A DNA stretch of 31,152 nt from positions 1 to 31,152 of IMG/VR virus record IMGVR_UViG_3300034418_000477. One strand, given 5' to 3'. This stretch comes from a virus. A model generated the notes under the pieces. The model worked only from the letters and a program-made list of their open reading frames with translations. It did no database searches and was not told the origin of the DNA. The translations under genes and the position numbers were made by a program. Below, piece by piece: positions 25,701 through 31,152 of this stretch (position 1 is its first letter; the number at the start of each line of letters is the position of its first letter).

Positions 25701-28700
25701 GATGCTATAATAGATGCAGGCTATCAGATAGAAATTAATAACACAGAACCATATTCTAATTCTCAAGAACTCATATCAGATTTAAAAGATAATAAGAGAA
25801 TGAGAATGTATTCTACTGAAGCTGGATTTGGAGATACACCTATAACTGATAAACAAAGATCCGAAAGTATATTACTTCAAGACTCTGGTAAAACAGATAT
25901 CAATGGAGAAAAATTATTGAATAATGATATATTTAGATTTGTTCATGACTTTTTTGGACATGCTAAATTAGGAAATAGCTTTGGTCCTATAGGGGAAGAA
26001 AATGCTTGGAGAGTCCATGCAGTAATGTATTCTCCAGAAGCTAGAAAAGCATTAACATCTGAGACTAGAGGTCAGAATAGCTGGGTTAATTTTAGTGGAG
26101 TAAATGATGAGGTTTTCAAGAAGAGAGATAGGGCTAGAGAGCTTCGTAAACAAGGAAAAGTAGAAGAGGCAAATAGGTTAGTAGATGAGGTTTATGAGGA
26201 CATGAAATTTGCTGAACAAAAAATAGGATTACTTCCAGATTTTGCAACTGAAGAAAGAGCTCCATCAATCAAAAAACAAAAAGGCCAAACACCAAGACAA
26301 CAGGCCATTCAAAAGGCCAAAGACAAGTACGAACTGTCTGTTGAGAAGAGAGGTAATTCTCACAATCAAGGTGTCAGTGCTGCCCTTGGTGAGTTAGAAA
26401 AGTCTGACTGGTATGAGAATGCTGACGATACAGCAAAAAAAGATGCGGTTAGAGAGATAGAGAAATTCTTTGGGGCTAAACTAAAGAAGGCTCCATCTGC
26501 TAAAAAAATTACTGGAGCACCTAAAAGAACGAAGGTGACTGTAGATGAAGCGGCTGCACTAAAAGATCAGATAAGACTAGAGGCAAAGGCAGCTAGAGAA
26601 GCTAAGAAAGATCTAAATGAAAAAAGAAAAGGGATTGCAGCGGTTGTTAAAGGAATGGTGAAATCTGGTAAGATTACTGAGAAACAGGCTGCTAGTATTG
26701 TAGCTCAATCAAACATTGTCAATCTAGATAATCCAGAAGCTGTTCAAAGGTTCTTAGATTACGTAGGTAGAGTTTTCGAAGATGCTAACTATAGGGAGAA
26801 ATTATTAGAAGCTAATAAAAAGAAAAAGTCTATACGTAGAGCTGTAAAGACAAACAATCAGGCTGAGGTTATTGGAATGGCGAAGAACTTCTTGAATGTT
26901 GATCCATCAATGGCTGAAGATATTGACGAGTATCTAGAGATAGCTGAAAAAGTATACAACGCTGTTCGGCCATCAAGAGTGAAAGATGCTAGTGTGATAT
27001 ATAAAGAGGCTGCAAACATAGGAGACATTAATGAGTATACACAGCAACAGCTAAAGATACAAGAGGACAACTATAAAAAGATGTTGATTGCTCAGTACAA
27101 TGACCTAAAAGAAGCAGGTCTTATTAGTGAAAGCATGGACATCAAGGAACTTGTCGATACCATAAACATGTTGAAAGATCCTAATGAGTCTACAGATAAT
27201 ACTGAAAGAGTAAGAAAGGCAGTTATAACTAGACTAGACTCTATGATTGGTGTTCTAAATAACATCTTACAAAACAAAATAAATCCAATCACAGGAGAGG
27301 ACATAGATATATCTGAAAAGGATCAGAAGATATTGAAGGCTGTAGCTAATATGGAGTTAGAGAATCTAGATATCAGAAGTCTTATATATCTAACGGAAGC
27401 TCTTGAGAATTATTTTGTGAATGGTATCACTAGTGGACTTGAAGCTAATGTGAAATCATATATAGGTGTAGTGAAGGCAAACATTTTATTTTCATCTATA
27501 AAGGGAACAAAAAGTGTATATTCAATATCAGCAGAACAAATACTAAGTTTACCTCTTCTAATAGAGCGTATATTCAGAAGTCAAACTATTGCCTCTAAAT
27601 TCATGCAGGACTCAGGGTTGATGGATATCATTAACGGTAAGAATAAAGCTGAAACAACATACAATCTATTATTAAGTCAGTACGCAAAACAAGACTTCTA
27701 TAAGCAGAAAGATTTTATGGCTGAAGATAATATGTATGAGAGAGGTATGTTGGCGTTCTTAATGAGAAATGTTTCAGGGAATCAAGAACAGATGAAAGCT
27801 GAAACACAAAGAAGAATAAATGCGATTAAAGAAAGTATAGATAATCTATCAAAGAGCAAGGACTCCGACTTAAAAGATAAGGCTAAAAAATATCAAGAGG
27901 TTGCTGATAAATTGAATTTAGATTCAAATGACATTGATGTTATAATGGCAAATGCATCTAAGATGAATGAAGATGCTGTCAACTGGTGGATAAATCAGTG
28001 GCAACAGCACTATCAAGATCTTTATGATATAAGTCTATCCGTTTACAATACTAAATTGAGTAGCGATGTAAACTATACACCAGACAACATCAAAAAGACA
28101 GACACTGTATCTTCTGAAATTGATAGCGAAAGTTCTTTTATTTCTTCATTAGGATATGTTGACACTAGAAAGACTGGTGTGTTAATGGAAAATCAAAGAG
28201 CATTACCTAAAGACGGATATGTTGATCTTTCTTTTGAAATGAATAATGCCAAGTCATTGAGATCAGCATTGGTAGATATAAATACTGCTGGAGCTATCAG
28301 ACAAACTAAAGCGTTCTTAGAGACAAAGGCATATATAGATGCCATGCCTGATACAGAGACAAGAAATATATTAAATAAAAGGATATCTAATTATATCTCT
28401 AGGTCAAAAGGGAAAAAGGTAGATCAAAAAGATTCGTTTAAAAAGTTAGAAAAAACATTTAATACTCTTGCTAAATTTGGAACAATAAAAGCATTGGGAG
28501 GTATATTCTCAGCACCAAAACAGCTGACTCCTTTGGTTAACACCTTATGGAATTCAGGAAGAGTTGATATTGTAACTCCTTCTCAATGGAAATGGATAAG
28601 TGAATTAGGAATGGGTATATCTAATCGTGGTGCTGAGGCAGATGCAGCTGTTACTATGGTAGATAGACGTATATCTAAATTAGCTGAAGGAATAGGAAAA

Positions 28701-30095
28701 GTGGCAGATCCATTTTCTAAAGTTGGTGATGCTTGGATAAACATAGCTATTAAATATCCAGATGCTATCGCTGCAAGATCTTCCTTTATATCTTATTACA
28801 AGAAGTACTTGAAAAGAAATGGAATAAATATAAATGATATAGACTGGTCCACTCACGAAGTAAATCAAGAGGCTGCTGACTATGCTCAACTTCAAGTTGA
28901 TAGGCAACAAAACATATCTGATCCTCTTCTTGCTGGTGAATTGTGGTTAAGTGAAAAGACATTTAATAAATTTATAACTAGATTATTCATGCCATTTACT
29001 TCTTTTATATGGAACCAAAGAGCAAGATCAATGAATGACTTACTAACATTGACATCTAATCTATCTAGTAAAGAAGAAAAAATAAAAGCATTCAAATCAA
29101 TTTCTGCTTTACCAATAGAACTTGCTGTATTCCAAGCTCTTGGAGTGGCAGCGAGATATGCTATGGAAAAAATAACAGACTTGATATTTGGAGAAGAAGA
29201 TGATGATGAAGAGAAAATAGAATTTGATACTATATTTGGTAAAATGGATGAGGAAACATTGAGATTATTTTCAACTCCAATAAGATCTTTTGCTGTTGAT
29301 TTATTATCTCCACTTCCAGGATTAACTGATGATATAACTGTATCAACTATAAACGAGTATTTATTAAAGGAATTACCAATGGTTTCTGATGAATCTATAA
29401 ATGAATTAGTTGATGAAGAAAATAAAATTAGACTTGCTTCAGGAAAAAATAAATTAGAAGGTAAAGAACTTGAAAAATTTATTAAAGACATAAAAGAAGA
29501 AAGAACATTTTCATTATTTGAATCTAGAAACAATTTTGATAAGGCAAGTTTTATTCCAGGATCCCCAGGTATATTGTTCAAGACAGTTTCTGAAATTAAT
29601 GATATGTATACAGCATTAAAAACAGGAGAGATAATTAAAGAATATCATGGTAAAGAAAAAACAGAGTATTTGAATGAAGAAGATAGAAATAAACTTAAAT
29701 ATGCTATATTGTTAAAAGGTTTGTATGGTTTAAATTTATTACCTAGAGAAGCAGGATCAATATCAGATAAAGCATTTCGTAGAATCAAGAAAAATGCAGT
29801 ATCAGAAAGCTTTCACGAAAAACAAGGGGAATTAAAGAAAACTATTGGAAGAGATCCTAACGAATTAGAATTATTATTATTAGAAAAGGGAACTAAACCT
29901 CAAAATATAAAGAAAGAGTCTAATTACATCAACAAAATGTTGGATGAAGATCAGGTTAAAGAATATATAAAAGTAAGATCAAAAGTGCAAAACGTATCAG
30001 ATAAAGTTAAAGGATATATAGCTAGAAACATAGCAGCTGGTCTTACAGCAGAACAGGTGATAGATAAATTAGCAGAAATAAGGGGAAAAAAATAA
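19743..30095 (+). CDS. Giant polyvalent internal virion protein with ART-like and metalloprotease domains
   Basis: A single 3450-aa protein. Domains seen in order are: twin N-terminal repeats (residues 5-30 and 36-60); a DQQVE linker (63-77); acidic helical and beta parts to about 720; Ala/Gly hydrophobic segments between about 820 and 1030 (FGVAQSLPAMLTSAM, GIAEGIGGIVMTGAA); an ADP-ribosyltransferase-like domain (about 1184-1320); a zincin with HEAMH at 1418-1422 and a Glu helix near 1469; an uncharacterised domain (about 1561-1880, GQVVAVHQPDNMFVG); an HDFFGH domain (about 1903-2170); helical regions; and a C-terminal block (PKQLTPLVNTLW, then FITRLFMPFTSFIWNQRA). A likely membrane helix lies near 3123-3150, followed by GEEDDDEEK. 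This architecture matches 'polyvalent proteins' packaged and injected with phage or conjugative DNA. It is third in the ejection cassette, at the place of T7 gp16, but without a visible transglycosylase motif. Confidence 0.85.
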   Translation: MNEKFLQLYNYLNSNGMVEGMSAQDFYNSYSSGDNFNQLYGYLNSEGMTDLSSNDFQSTYFADQQVEDQQVEDQQVEDPRQAKWRQVTEEEVVPVDQLYSQSDEFDPTFKAEDLDPVQLKKAQENLERLSKEKIIPTSEKIWAQFDETSLDIVRHGDKIYQLDSDNNRWNEVVVTEDWAKDPRRYYLDEQTGDFTIRDLTGSLITPVEDDEVISNLNTKFNTNIPLATRDMLPTIPGITPFTDFMGIKMPRVKKPTAEVELYSGYDEDTKGMKFRKNETNNVWESVDEKGVGTPVSLEVSKELNKRHGTNLGSVPEEPVEFGGEEDLRLLLNFDKNIDPKSVEEYKKVLKEANGKPVVFDFSQNKYVVKEKPENKLESYSVFDSIRPEGFNYLKEILNPVSNAFERKKSNIKQWEGTVKNFIYNNNIASLEEEEAIRLLRPQFERYGFIFEETDAGDGMIVSTSDGLRTQYINLDTDDYSQNIALQDFLIETAGPQAYGIDKTVLDETGAPLSYESLINKVEKQISTFKKLINGSSTKRPIRDEKGVIVGYEDTREPVAKAYGEYLNSEEYKTYLQAKKTAKQYERAKMRNLYDEVKADPSEGSAARKKVMAFLDDKYLSEFRTDYNVELNDLSLFEKHLISQYEDYSQQVKEFDLAKGSMTPEEASVRNEELNKFKKHLDTNKDKFLARKRTISEDIKRLEYLTGKYVVDKSKMGNIGSGLLNSFMDGVSSVYSTLQPWVRDNAMSEGRVKASSLTKEEEKRYRAQGLKSEDEIANAIGQEIYKEFKEKNANDLKISLGDMGVSKEYMQSEDRGFVTKALFGVAQSLPAMLTSAMGTPASLTALSAQAFSAIEDEMLNDPDFKGESLSDIGLIAVPYAMGMGVLEKIGLSTALSKNPAAKSLILKSISSTIKKIGGSGSKDLMEKVLEKEIKSNIAKFGLRVAGGFLAEAETGATQSLVLDIGYKELINQIKGNDRLASELTGGELFDTPDSVQEGILQVVEDGIAEGIGGIVMTGAATASQGLINGNISLYNTEDVEFLKSTTTDHNIRKSLIAKLKADMLGGRITKSEAQKQLDAVDKVSNIFKSVPENLSEDQQVQAVNLIVEKQRLEKQIEGKDESLVAAQKQRISDIDNELKKLSEDAFQKQTTGEVPVQPEATVGEEVEGRESQAEPQVVTEEENKISVYHGGEVSDINVASKENPLFVSEDESQANEYAKGNEGSVAAFDIDNTKVASEQEIYDVINKLGLESKEEGWDINDLSVFELLDNRFETSLSDEGISSVFSELEKMGYGAARFTDTNLKTNKQDIQNIVVFNPNIATETQAQTEPSTKNQITVENVDEMRAKQKTSTGQKVVTAAKMVLNSLPGVKIYVHETTSDYEGGIKQKSDEGDRGAFIPGTNEIHINLENGGDLVTLFHEAMHSALQSKGMETGAILDMAKGLQSIVSDKDLKARLSDFISQYDENERAEEYLAELGAIMSEAKQELTTTKFQRFKALIGRIFKKLGLPTRLVPFANAMNAVDAASFMNNLTRQLRTGEQVVSEGEAINVNTEDLSIKKRKVGSFEVSYFEDESRFFDLVKQGLVESNYDIAKIAGQVVAVHQPDNMFVGNLNYKGENIFRGNGGVFYTTDTGNVWASGKESSAKQLSNLINRSLKESTDGVGRLVLVRGVDSKMISSVEGVKASMSIIELMVDKGLISRSDFRSSLIRAGKNFNIDFSGKNSAAAIHKDIKDKFMDVKNSTFERRGDFFDQVIDDLGKTSKSVKENIKGIREFLGSERKISFSVQGVRDSIGNILTERLLLGLPKSHVYAVIEVTKPVTYEERKGHDSYPWILKSESKPKLKLLSERPNAVKGNVFEMIDGSAPTYGKLGLSNIGMGIARVTPQQQPEKLKKQKAPSIKRQKGEKLTEPVAGNKLFNEPLKEAEDIAKTYMKSAGMEYIPVEKIKKLDKNLSKRIATAYDQMENNPNDPKVKAAYDALMKETIAQYDAIIDAGYQIEINNTEPYSNSQELISDLKDNKRMRMYSTEAGFGDTPITDKQRSESILLQDSGKTDINGEKLLNNDIFRFVHDFFGHAKLGNSFGPIGEENAWRVHAVMYSPEARKALTSETRGQNSWVNFSGVNDEVFKKRDRARELRKQGKVEEANRLVDEVYEDMKFAEQKIGLLPDFATEERAPSIKKQKGQTPRQQAIQKAKDKYELSVEKRGNSHNQGVSAALGELEKSDWYENADDTAKKDAVREIEKFFGAKLKKAPSAKKITGAPKRTKVTVDEAAALKDQIRLEAKAAREAKKDLNEKRKGIAAVVKGMVKSGKITEKQAASIVAQSNIVNLDNPEAVQRFLDYVGRVFEDANYREKLLEANKKKKSIRRAVKTNNQAEVIGMAKNFLNVDPSMAEDIDEYLEIAEKVYNAVRPSRVKDASVIYKEAANIGDINEYTQQQLKIQEDNYKKMLIAQYNDLKEAGLISESMDIKELVDTINMLKDPNESTDNTERVRKAVITRLDSMIGVLNNILQNKINPITGEDIDISEKDQKILKAVANMELENLDIRSLIYLTEALENYFVNGITSGLEANVKSYIGVVKANILFSSIKGTKSVYSISAEQILSLPLLIERIFRSQTIASKFMQDSGLMDIINGKNKAETTYNLLLSQYAKQDFYKQKDFMAEDNMYERGMLAFLMRNVSGNQEQMKAETQRRINAIKESIDNLSKSKDSDLKDKAKKYQEVADKLNLDSNDIDVIMANASKMNEDAVNWWINQWQQHYQDLYDISLSVYNTKLSSDVNYTPDNIKKTDTVSSEIDSESSFISSLGYVDTRKTGVLMENQRALPKDGYVDLSFEMNNAKSLRSALVDINTAGAIRQTKAFLETKAYIDAMPDTETRNILNKRISNYISRSKGKKVDQKDSFKKLEKTFNTLAKFGTIKALGGIFSAPKQLTPLVNTLWNSGRVDIVTPSQWKWISELGMGISNRGAEADAAVTMVDRRISKLAEGIGKVADPFSKVGDAWINIAIKYPDAIAARSSFISYYKKYLKRNGININDIDWSTHEVNQEAADYAQLQVDRQQNISDPLLAGELWLSEKTFNKFITRLFMPFTSFIWNQRARSMNDLLTLTSNLSSKEEKIKAFKSISALPIELAVFQALGVAARYAMEKITDLIFGEEDDDEEKIEFDTIFGKMDEETLRLFSTPIRSFAVDLLSPLPGLTDDITVSTINEYLLKELPMVSDESINELVDEENKIRLASGKNKLEGKELEKFIKDIKEERTFSLFESRNNFDKASFIPGSPGILFKTVSEINDMYTALKTGEIIKEYHGKEKTEYLNEEDRNKLKYAILLKGLYGLNLLPREAGSISDKAFRRIKKNAVSESFHEKQGELKKTIGRDPNELELLLLEKGTKPQNIKKESNYINKMLDEDQVKEYIKVRSKVQNVSDKVKGYIARNIAAGLTAEQVIDKLAEIRGKK
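19755..19922 (+). repeat. Twin 25-residue repeats at the N-terminus of the giant protein
   Basis: Residues 5-30 (FLQLYNYLNSNGM...DFYNSY) and 36-60 (FNQLYGYLNSEGM...DFQSTY) align over their whole length with the pattern F.QLY.YLNS.GM......DF...Y. The DNA copies (19755-19832 and 19848-19922) have diverged, so the duplication is not recent. It is probably a small helical docking module, for example for the capsid or portal (inference). Confidence 0.85.
19929..19973 (+). repeat. Three exact 15-base tandem repeats (DQQVE x3)
   Basis: The unit GATCAACAAGTTGAA occurs three times without change in frame, encoding DQQVE three times in a flexible linker after the twin repeats. Perfect identity implies recent slippage or ongoing copy-number change. 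Confidence 0.97.
23289..23700 (+). other. ADP-ribosyltransferase-like domain in the giant protein
   Basis: Residues about 1184-1320 show ISVYHGGEVSDINVA, then LFVSEDESQANEYAKG and, at the end, QNIVVFNPN. A YHG turn, an 's....A..YA' helix and a final 'E/Q..VVF.P' strand are the outline of ART-fold domains of injected polyvalent proteins. The last catalytic position appears to be Gln rather than Glu, so activity is uncertain. Confidence 0.6.
23845..24190 (+). other. Zincin-type metalloprotease domain in the giant protein
   Basis: KIYVHETTSDYEGG leads to GAFIPGTNEIHINLENGG and LVTLFHEAMHSALQSKGM, an HExxH zinc site (His1418, Glu1419, His1422). A later helix RAEEYLAELGAIM offers Glu1469/1470 as third ligand. 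The spacing fits the gluzincin-like proteases of polyvalent proteins. It may cut host proteins after injection or process the virion protein itself. Confidence 0.78.
25450..26250 (+). other. Uncharacterised HDFFGH domain in the giant protein
   Basis: Residues about 1903-2170 contain FRFVHDFFGHAKLGNSFGP (His2068, Asp2069, His2073), then EENAWRVHAVMYSP and SETRGQNSWVNF, ending at KIGLLPDF. I recall the same pattern in other giant phage proteins without a function. The His, Asp and Glu cluster suggests a metal or nucleotide site. Confidence 0.6.
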
Positions 30096-30116
30096 TTAAA
30101 TTATAATACCTTTTTC
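30085..30116. terminator. Weak AT-rich hairpin between the convergent genes
   Basis: GAAAAA (30085-30090) can pair with TTTTTC (30111-30116) around an AT-rich inner region with TAATT/AATTA self-complementarity. A run of A on one side and T on the other could end transcription from both directions at this convergent junction. The stem has almost no GC, so it is only a candidate. Confidence 0.25.
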
Positions 30117-31097
30117 AATCTTGAATTGTCTCACTGTTATTTGTCCTTTGTCGTTGTCAAGGATCGCAAAAGACTGATCCCATTCATTGATCTCTAGATA
30201 TTCTGGTTCTAGTTCGCACATGCACCCTAAGGAATAACCATTGATAGTGGAGGAATCATCAACATTATAAACTCTCTGAGAGCTTGATGAGGTCTTATGA
30301 AAGTGATTGATAATTACATTTGTTTTCATTCTCATTAAAGCTGTCCTTGCTGGGACAACTCCACCAGCTCCAGGGATTTTATCTCCATGCTCTATCAGAT
30401 AATTTCCAAATGATACTCTGGATCTGAATGGGAGATATTCAATTCTTGTTGCACCCACTTGTAAAAGGACATCAAGTCTAAACTCATCGACATCCAAAAG
30501 CTCAACAGCTTTACTCCTCAAATACCTCTCAAAACGGTTTTCATGGTTTCCAGGGATGAAATATATTGAAATCCCTAAGAAACGCTCTCTAATGTACTCC
30601 AGAAACTCTCTACCAGCTTCTATCTCATGTTTGAACCTTGCTTTCCTAGGATCTTTTTCATGAAAGGAGAGAGCATAAAAATCAAGTAGATCTCCATTGA
30701 TATAAATACCATCCACATTCTCCTCCTCAAATTTGTCAAACATTGCCTCCAGAGCTTCATTGTCATGGTATGGGATATGTACATCTCCAAAGATTCCGAG
30801 TTTTTTAATACCAGATGGGAGCTTGATTCTTTGTCTCTTTTCAATATGTGACTCTGGGAGTGATTTGGTGAATTGCCTAGACTCTCTTACAAATCGATTT
30901 GTTTTGATTACGTCTCTATTTTCATTTCCATTAACTCCTAAATAGTATCTGACTCTCCCATATATCTTCTCAAAACTATCAAAGAAAGATTTGTTCTCTT
31001 CAAATATCTTTCTGGATAGTGTCCTTGCTGGTGCATTCGGAAACCTCTCGATATAATCAAGAATTATTTTTGTCTCTGGTTTTGGAATTTTTCCCAT
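30096..31097 (-). CDS. Calcineurin-like metallophosphoesterase
   Basis: This is a 333-aa protein read on the minus strand from ATG 31097. It has the dinuclear-metal phosphoesterase motifs in order: GIFGDVH (Asp105, His107), YINGDLLDF (Asp136), IPGNHENRFE (Asn184, His185), EHGDK (His237) and INHFH (His265, His267). All usual ligands are present, so it should be active on a phosphomonoester or phosphodiester, possibly nucleic acid or cyclic nucleotides. The N-terminal ~60 residues (PARTLSRKIFEENKSFFDSF, then RVRYYLGVNG) look like a small helical DNA-binding-type domain found before such phosphoesterases in other phages (recalled). It converges on the giant gene with no gap and probably belongs to an early or middle operon continuing beyond the window. 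Confidence 0.9.
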   Translation of the reverse strand: MGKIPKPETKIILDYIERFPNAPARTLSRKIFEENKSFFDSFEKIYGRVRYYLGVNGNENRDVIKTNRFVRESRQFTKSLPESHIEKRQRIKLPSGIKKLGIFGDVHIPYHDNEALEAMFDKFEEENVDGIYINGDLLDFYALSFHEKDPRKARFKHEIEAGREFLEYIRERFLGISIYFIPGNHENRFERYLRSKAVELLDVDEFRLDVLLQVGATRIEYLPFRSRVSFGNYLIEHGDKIPGAGGVVPARTALMRMKTNVIINHFHKTSSSSQRVYNVDDSSTINGYSLGCMCELEPEYLEINEWDQSFAILDNDKGQITVRQFKIEKGIII

Positions 31098-31152
31098 CTC
31101 ATTTTTTATTTTGTTTTTGATCGTGGCTTCTATTAATATCTCTTAAAAGCTT
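31098..31152. other. Upstream edge of the phosphoesterase gene; no feature recognised
   Basis: These 55 bases are AT-rich and lie upstream of the minus-strand gene. No TAnnTTTG element is found on the minus strand here, so its promoter probably lies outside the window or the gene is co-transcribed with one beyond the edge. Confidence 0.5.

Noticed and set aside
28892-29581. 229-codon open frame on the minus strand
   Set aside because: It lies entirely inside the giant gene, is Ser/Asn/Leu/Ile-rich as expected for an antisense shadow of AT-rich DNA, and has no promoter or motif.
19743-30095. Virion RNA polymerase in the giant protein, as in crAss-like phages
   Set aside because: No DFDGD-type catalytic motif or other RNA polymerase signature was found in the chain.
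1-31152. Recoding of TAG to glutamine across the window (code 15, known in crAss-like phages)
   Set aside because: The major genes are fully open under the standard code, with no in-frame TAG across thousands of codons. TAG also ends several genes where reading on would only run over the next gene in a wrong frame (607, 1373, 1627). At most a local leaky stop is possible.
31147-31152. AAGCTT (HindIII site) at the very end as a cloning scar
   Set aside because: A six-base site at an edge is weak evidence in AT-rich DNA and nothing vector-like accompanies it.
1-31152. tRNA genes, CRISPR arrays, insertion sequences and attachment sites
   Set aside because: No cloverleaf-type sequence, spaced direct-repeat array, transposase or integrase motif, or long inverted repeat was noticed. 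The only tandem repeat found is the coding 15-base unit at 19929.

Overview
The window is an AT-rich stretch of a tailed-phage genome. It most likely comes from a short-tailed (podovirus-type) phage infecting Bacteroidota, related to the crAss-like phages. The host assignment rests on five promoter-like TAnnTTTG elements, the -7 element used by Bacteroidota RNA polymerase, each placed a short way before a gene. The phage assignment rests on the order terminase, portal, scaffold, major capsid, connector/tail proteins, a large tail 'stabilization/muzzle' protein and internal virion proteins. Everything reads on the + strand except the last gene. Intergenic space is minimal and no stretch over 300 bases lacks a gene. 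I saw no tRNA, CRISPR, transposon or integrase.

Layout: (1) 2-338 holds the end of a tail-fibre-like protein and a short, apparently truncated adhesin-type module. (2) 373-1629 holds four overlapping small genes, namely a coiled-coil protein, two conserved phage unknowns and a helical protein placed where a small terminase subunit could be. (3) 1619-8883 is the packaging and head module: TerL, portal, scaffold, capsid. It ends in a strong UUCG-loop terminator. (4) 8947-10032 holds a 254-aa unknown and a 93-aa protein that has its own promoter and terminator. (5) 10113-17357 is the neck/tail module: two connector-type proteins, then the tail stabilization/muzzle protein split over two adjacent genes. 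The break lies in a zone carrying a BACON-like domain and W/C-rich modules. (6) 17379-30095 is the internal-virion cassette of 231, 549 and 3450 aa. The last is a giant polyvalent protein that joins an ADP-ribosyltransferase-like domain, a zinc-protease motif, several uncharacterised domains and membrane-active-looking segments. (7) 30096-31097, on the minus strand, is a calcineurin-like phosphoesterase converging on the giant gene with no gap.

How the parts fit (inference): TerL pumps DNA through the portal into a shell made by capsid and scaffold proteins. The connector and muzzle proteins close the head and form the short tail. The three last + strand products are probably packaged with the DNA and ejected into the host, where the enzymatic domains of the 3450-aa protein could act on host targets before phage transcription starts. 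The most notable points are the split muzzle gene with its probable glycan-binding insertion, the domain collection and recurrent SIK-type basic linkers of the giant protein, and the single in-frame amber codon that separates the 549-aa and 3450-aa genes.
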